DNA from: Nitrospirae bacterium CG1_02_44_142 | Lineage (GTDB): Bacteria; Nitrospirota; Thermodesulfovibrionia; Thermodesulfovibrionales; UBA1546 | Direction: 5' to 3' | NCBI GenBank assembly: GCA_001871685.1 | Contig: MNVK01000118.1 | Span: forward strand, 1 to 14,779 | Length of the DNA: 14,779 bases | Part shown: positions 12,375-14,779 of the stretch, piece after piece | Position numbering within the stretch: the stretch's first letter is position 1 | Layout: each line of letters starts with the position of its first letter | The notes under the pieces: generated by a model | Told to the model about the DNA's origin: nothing | Database searches by the model: none | Seen by the model: the letters and a program-made list of their open reading frames with translations, nothing else | Program-made: the position numbers and the translations under genes

Positions 12375-13036
12375 TTCTTTTTCTCCTCCCTCGCTGTAAG
12401 CGCCCTTGGCTTCTGCGACGCTGACCAGTCCTTTGCTTCTAAAGTAACATCACAGAATTCCTGAAGTTTATCAAGCTTCTTCATCCTCTCGTATATCCTT
12501 ACCCAGGCGCATTTGATATCCGGGCTTACCTCGCAATGGCCGTCCTTGCAGCCGCCGCAGGGCCCGTTTAATATTCCTTTCGGACAGGCTGTAACCGGGC
12601 ATATACCGCCTGTCTTGTCAAGAATGCAATTCCCGCACAATGAGCATCTCTCATCAAACATCCGGTATCTTGTCATATTGCCGAGGAACATGCTGTCGTT
12701 TGCAGAGAAAACCGGTTTGTCCTCAAATATCTCAACAGCAGCCTGAGCGCCTGCTCCGCATGACATAGTGAGTATGCATTCAGCCTTATCAACCTCGTCT
12801 TTGTTCTTCTTAAGCTCAGTCTTTGTCCCAAGAACCTGACACCCTGTCTTTGCAACAATGCCGCCTGTTACTATCTTGCCTTCGGCCTCAAGCGTCTCTT
12901 TCATAGCCTTAAGCTCAGGCTCCCCTCCGGTTCCGCACAGTGTTGCGCACTCAGAGCAGCCTATAAGGAAAAAACTCTTATAGTTTTTTATGTTTTCCCT
13001 CAGTTCCTTAAAATCCCGCTTTTTTGTGATAATCAT
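12371..13036 (-). CDS. metV: MetV-type zinc/Fe-S partner of MetF (MTHFR C-terminal domain protein)
   Basis: The 221-residue protein carries 16 cysteines, including GCSECATLCGTGG (C27, C30, C34), CSLCGNC (C131, C134, C137) and a dense C-terminal set (C146-C176, with GPCGGCKDGHC). This is the pattern of the MTHFR_C domain found in MetV, which forms a complex with MetF in acetogens and is thought to bring electrons to the flavin from a donor other than NAD(P)H. The ATG at 13036 is chosen over an in-frame extension to 13111 because GGGGAGGAAG lies just upstream and homologous sequence begins here; the extension also runs through the repeat at 13066-13120. metF follows with a 4-base overlap. Other Wood-Ljungdahl genes are not in the window. 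Confidence 0.9.
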   Translation of the reverse strand: MIITKKRDFKELRENIKNYKSFFLIGCSECATLCGTGGEPELKAMKETLEAEGKIVTGGIVAKTGCQVLGTKTELKKNKDEVDKAECILTMSCGAGAQAAVEIFEDKPVFSANDSMFLGNMTRYRMFDERCSLCGNCILDKTGGICPVTACPKGILNGPCGGCKDGHCEVSPDIKCAWVRIYERMKKLDKLQEFCDVTLEAKDWSASQKPRALTAREEKKK

Positions 13037-13065
13037 TCTTCCTCCCCAGTGGCTGTTATTAGTGT

Positions 13066-13120
13066 CAGTGAACAGACACAGAAAACTGACACAGACACTG
13101 TTTACTGACACTGTTCACTG
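13066..13120. repeat. Inverted repeat in the probable metVF leader
   Basis: CAGTGAACAG (13066-13075) and CTGTTCACTG (13111-13120) are perfect 10-bp arms. Between them lie further related words (ctgacac, cagacac, actgacactg), so the region looks like shuffled copies of a short repeat. It lies between the putative metV promoter and the ribosome binding site and would be transcribed into the leader. Confidence 0.7.
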
Positions 13121-13128
13121 CTTTTATT

Positions 13129-13134
13129 ATTATA
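13129..13134 (-). promoter_or_regulatory. Possible -10 box of the metV-metF operon
   Basis: TATAAT on the minus strand predicts a start near 13122 and a leader of about 85 bases that includes the inverted repeat at 13066-13120. No good -35 sequence is visible at the usual spacing. Confidence 0.35.
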
Positions 13135-13184
13135 ACGAGAATTTCAGGTAAAAATAAATAATTTTCTGGCGCTCCACTATTGAA

Positions 13185-14417
13185 CTATAAATATCTCCAC
13201 GGCACTGTTGTAATCATCTCATTTAATTTTTCAGGAAGCCTGCCCTTTGTGACCACATATGCACGCTTAACCAATTTTTTATATGTCTCAATAAAACTCA
13301 CCAGTCCTTTTAGCTCGGACAATCTTACCTTTTCGCCTGATTTTATCTCAACGGGAATTACTTCAGCGCCTGTGTCAATAACGCAATCCACCTCAGCGCC
13401 GCCTGACGTCCTCCAGTAATACACTTTATAGCCCAGATTCAATGAGCGAATCCTGCGGATGATTTCAAGAATGACGGCATGTTCAAACAGCTTGCCTTTT
13501 TCCACATTCAGAAGATTTTCTGTTAGCGGCGCCCTTGCCAGTGCGTTTCTGACCCCAAGATCAAAGAAATAATATCGGGGGGAGGAGAGAATCCTTTTCC
13601 GTGCATTTTTAAGGTATGGCTCAACCTTTTCTACAACAAGCGTATCTTCAAGGATATTATAAAACTCCTTAATTGTAGGCACGCTCACCCCTGACTCAAG
13701 GGACAGCTTTGTCAGATTGGGGTTTGTGCCGGATTCCTGTGCCGCCAACTCCAGAAATCTTCCGAAGGCCCCTATTTTCCTGCTCAGCGCTTCAGCCCTT
13801 ATCTCTTCCTCAAGGTATATTTGCGTATACGCAGTTATCATCTCACTGCGTTCTTTGTCATCATCCAACGCCACAATCCCGGGCAGCGTCCCGTATATAA
13901 GAGATTGCTCGAATGTATAATGCTTAAGATTGTTGATGTTATCTATAGGCAATATGCCGGTTGCTTCCTTTTTAATCCAGCCGCATTCGTTCCAGAGAAG
14001 AGGGTCGAGCCTGTAGGCTTTTACACGTCCCGGCAACAGGTTTATACCCTTTCTTTTCAGTTTACGGGCGGAGGAGCCGGTAATAATGAAATTAGCCGTC
14101 TTTTCGTCTATCAGCAATTGAATGCTGTCAAATATTGAAGGGACTTTCTGGGCCTCATCAATAAAAACAATAGACCTGCCGGGCCGCGCCTTTAATTGTC
14201 TTATTATCAGAGAAGGGTCCTTCTCCATTTCAAGGCGGATACGGGGGTCTTGAAGGGAATATGTAATGACATCTTTATTAACAGAAAGGATATTCTTTAC
14301 CAGAGTTGTCTTGCCTGTCTGCCGCGGCCCGAGTATCAGCGCCGACTGCCTCTTCCCTACCAGCGATTTAAGACTACCGCCCAGATTCCTCATGTATGGT
14401 TTATATTTGCCTTGCAT
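13185..14417 (-). CDS. AAA_14 ATPase with C-terminal DUF4143 domain
   Basis: The 410-residue protein begins with a P-loop ATPase domain: Walker A GPRQTGKTT (30-38), Walker B IVFIDEAQ (83-90) and the sensor region IITGSSARKL (111-120). A winged-helix-like middle follows (NLTKLSLESGVSVPTIKEFYNILEDT, in two pieces at about 234-259), then DUF4143, which ends in a PD-(D/E)XK-like core: E312, D344 (AEVDCVI) and E357-x-K359 (VEIKSG). The core residues are present, so nuclease activity is possible but unproven. The family is widespread, patchy and often horizontally transferred; its role is poorly known. The ATG at 14417 directly follows a good promoter (14424-14452) without a Shine-Dalgarno site; M9 at 14393 is an alternative start. 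It appears to be a single-gene unit. Confidence 0.9.
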   Translation of the reverse strand: MQGKYKPYMRNLGGSLKSLVGKRQSALILGPRQTGKTTLVKNILSVNKDVITYSLQDPRIRLEMEKDPSLIIRQLKARPGRSIVFIDEAQKVPSIFDSIQLLIDEKTANFIITGSSARKLKRKGINLLPGRVKAYRLDPLLWNECGWIKKEATGILPIDNINNLKHYTFEQSLIYGTLPGIVALDDDKERSEMITAYTQIYLEEEIRAEALSRKIGAFGRFLELAAQESGTNPNLTKLSLESGVSVPTIKEFYNILEDTLVVEKVEPYLKNARKRILSSPRYYFFDLGVRNALARAPLTENLLNVEKGKLFEHAVILEIIRRIRSLNLGYKVYYWRTSGGAEVDCVIDTGAEVIPVEIKSGEKVRLSELKGLVSFIETYKKLVKRAYVVTKGRLPEKLNEMITTVPWRYL

Positions 14418-14423
14418 ATTTAA

Positions 14424-14452
14424 AGTATAGTTAAGACTTCAAGAATTTTCAA
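14424..14452 (-). promoter_or_regulatory. Sigma-70 promoter of the AAA_14 ATPase (leaderless)
   Basis: On the minus strand TTGAAA (14447-14452) and TATACT (14424-14429) are separated by exactly 17 bases. Only 6 bases lie between the -10 and the ATG at 14417, so transcription should start at the ATG itself. This is the best promoter match in the window. Confidence 0.6.
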
Positions 14453-14473
14453 GTATTTTATTCAATTCTTGAA
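14438..14473. promoter_or_regulatory. Perfect inverted repeat over the ATPase promoter
   Basis: TTCAAGAATT (14438-14447) and AATTCTTGAA (14464-14473) are perfect 10-bp arms 16 bases apart. The left arm lies between the -35 and -10 boxes of the ATPase promoter; the right arm lies upstream of the -35 and covers the last codons of the surface protein gene. The position suits an operator; an alternative is a weak hairpin terminator for the surface protein gene. Confidence 0.45.
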
Positions 14474-14779
14474 TCAGAACCTTCGTCAGGAGTGCCTCCG
14501 TAATATCGGCAATCCCACGATAAAGTGGAAGTGGCGGGCAGAACTTCTATCACAGCCGGGTCAGCCGAGAAATCGCATTCCGGATATTTGAAAACTGTGA
14601 CCGAGACGCTGTCGGAAAGAGTTTTATCCTTGGGATAATTGCAAGTCATAGAATAATTGTATGTTTTGCCTAAGCCGGGATTAGATGTTCCTCGGGCTAT
14701 TCTGCCTAATTCTTCTCTGCCCGTGGCTGGGCCTTTACTGCCGCTCCAATCTCCGGAAGCTGAACAAGACAACGCTCCT
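14458..14779 (-). CDS. C-terminal part of an Ig-like surface or secreted protein (5' end outside window)
   Basis: The frame is open from the right edge to a TAA at 14458-14460, about 106 residues; any start lies beyond the edge. The sequence shows the pattern of bacterial Ig-like repeats: CSASGDWSGSKG at the edge, then KTYNYSMTCNYPKDKTLSDSVSVTV ending one domain, then ECDFSADPAVIEVLPATSTLSWDC beginning the next. Paired cysteines in each repeat suggest disulfides and an extracytoplasmic location. The second repeat stops about 40 residues in, with a polar tail GGTPDEGSDSRIE, so the final domain seems truncated. The function is probably structural or adhesive, by analogy with such repeats. The internal TTG at 14772 is not a credible start. 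Confidence 0.7.
   Translation of the reverse strand, partial: GALSCSASGDWSGSKGPATGREELGRIARGTSNPGLGKTYNYSMTCNYPKDKTLSDSVSVTVFKYPECDFSADPAVIEVLPATSTLSWDCRYYGGTPDEGSDSRIE

Noticed and set aside
13037..13111. N-terminal extension of metV
   Set aside because: It runs through the inverted repeat and lacks a start signal, while the ATG at 13036 has a strong ribosome binding site.
13185..14779. Prophage or integrative element at the right end
   Set aside because: An AAA_14/DUF4143 ATPase and an Ig-like fragment alone are not enough; no integrase, att site or phage structural gene is visible.

Overview
The window is a stretch of bacterial chromosome with moderate GC content and densely packed housekeeping genes on both strands. 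The best hint to the organism is metabolic. A MetV-MetF pair (the methylenetetrahydrofolate reductase arrangement of Wood-Ljungdahl organisms) occurs with an Aquifex-type aconitase and an ACT-domain NAD malic enzyme. This suggests an anaerobic, possibly autotrophic lineage such as Nitrospirota (Thermodesulfovibrionia-like) or a deltaproteobacterial-type relative. That placement is inference; there is no rRNA or other taxonomic marker here.

Layout. Left part, minus strand: a WYL regulator cut by the left edge, hemB, and an IscA/HesB-type Fe-S carrier just upstream of hemB. Across a repeat-bearing divergent spacer the plus strand carries rlmN, miaA, acn (Aquifex type) and ribD. ribD meets pepA tail to tail with no spacer. 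pepA lies downstream of a small secreted four-cysteine protein, and upstream of that is a minus-strand tRNA-Leu(UAG). The plus-strand malic enzyme converges on metF, and the two stop codons share one TTAA. metV and metF overlap by 4 bases. Further right, on the minus strand, are an AAA_14/DUF4143 ATPase and the 3' end of an Ig-like surface protein that runs off the right edge.

Functional themes are tetrapyrrole and Fe-S assembly (hemB, IscA-like), RNA modification (rlmN, miaA), central carbon metabolism (acn, malic enzyme), one-carbon metabolism (metV-metF), and riboflavin synthesis (ribD).

The most unusual signal is a set of short repeats of several kinds scattered between genes and inside core genes. 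A G/C-rich double palindrome of about 45 bp sits in the same reading frame inside both rlmN and ribD. Each copy is preceded by an array of 7-bp units, and a third, variant copy lies in the rlmN-miaA spacer, nested in a larger imperfect inverted repeat. miaA carries five perfect 8-bp repeats in its coding region, whose copy number must change by three to keep the frame, and its stop codon lies in another 7-bp repeat. Inverted 7-bp arrays lie upstream of rlmN, and another inverted repeat lies in the probable metVF leader. This resembles the short tandem repeats and small palindromic elements known from cyanobacteria, here tolerated in surface loops of conserved enzymes.

A second theme is start signals. 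Several genes (rlmN, ribD, the WYL regulator, the AAA_14 ATPase) lack a Shine-Dalgarno site and have a good -10 box only 5-9 bases before the start codon, which predicts leaderless or nearly leaderless mRNAs. Other genes here (IscA-like, malic enzyme, metV, metF, acn) have ordinary ribosome binding sites.
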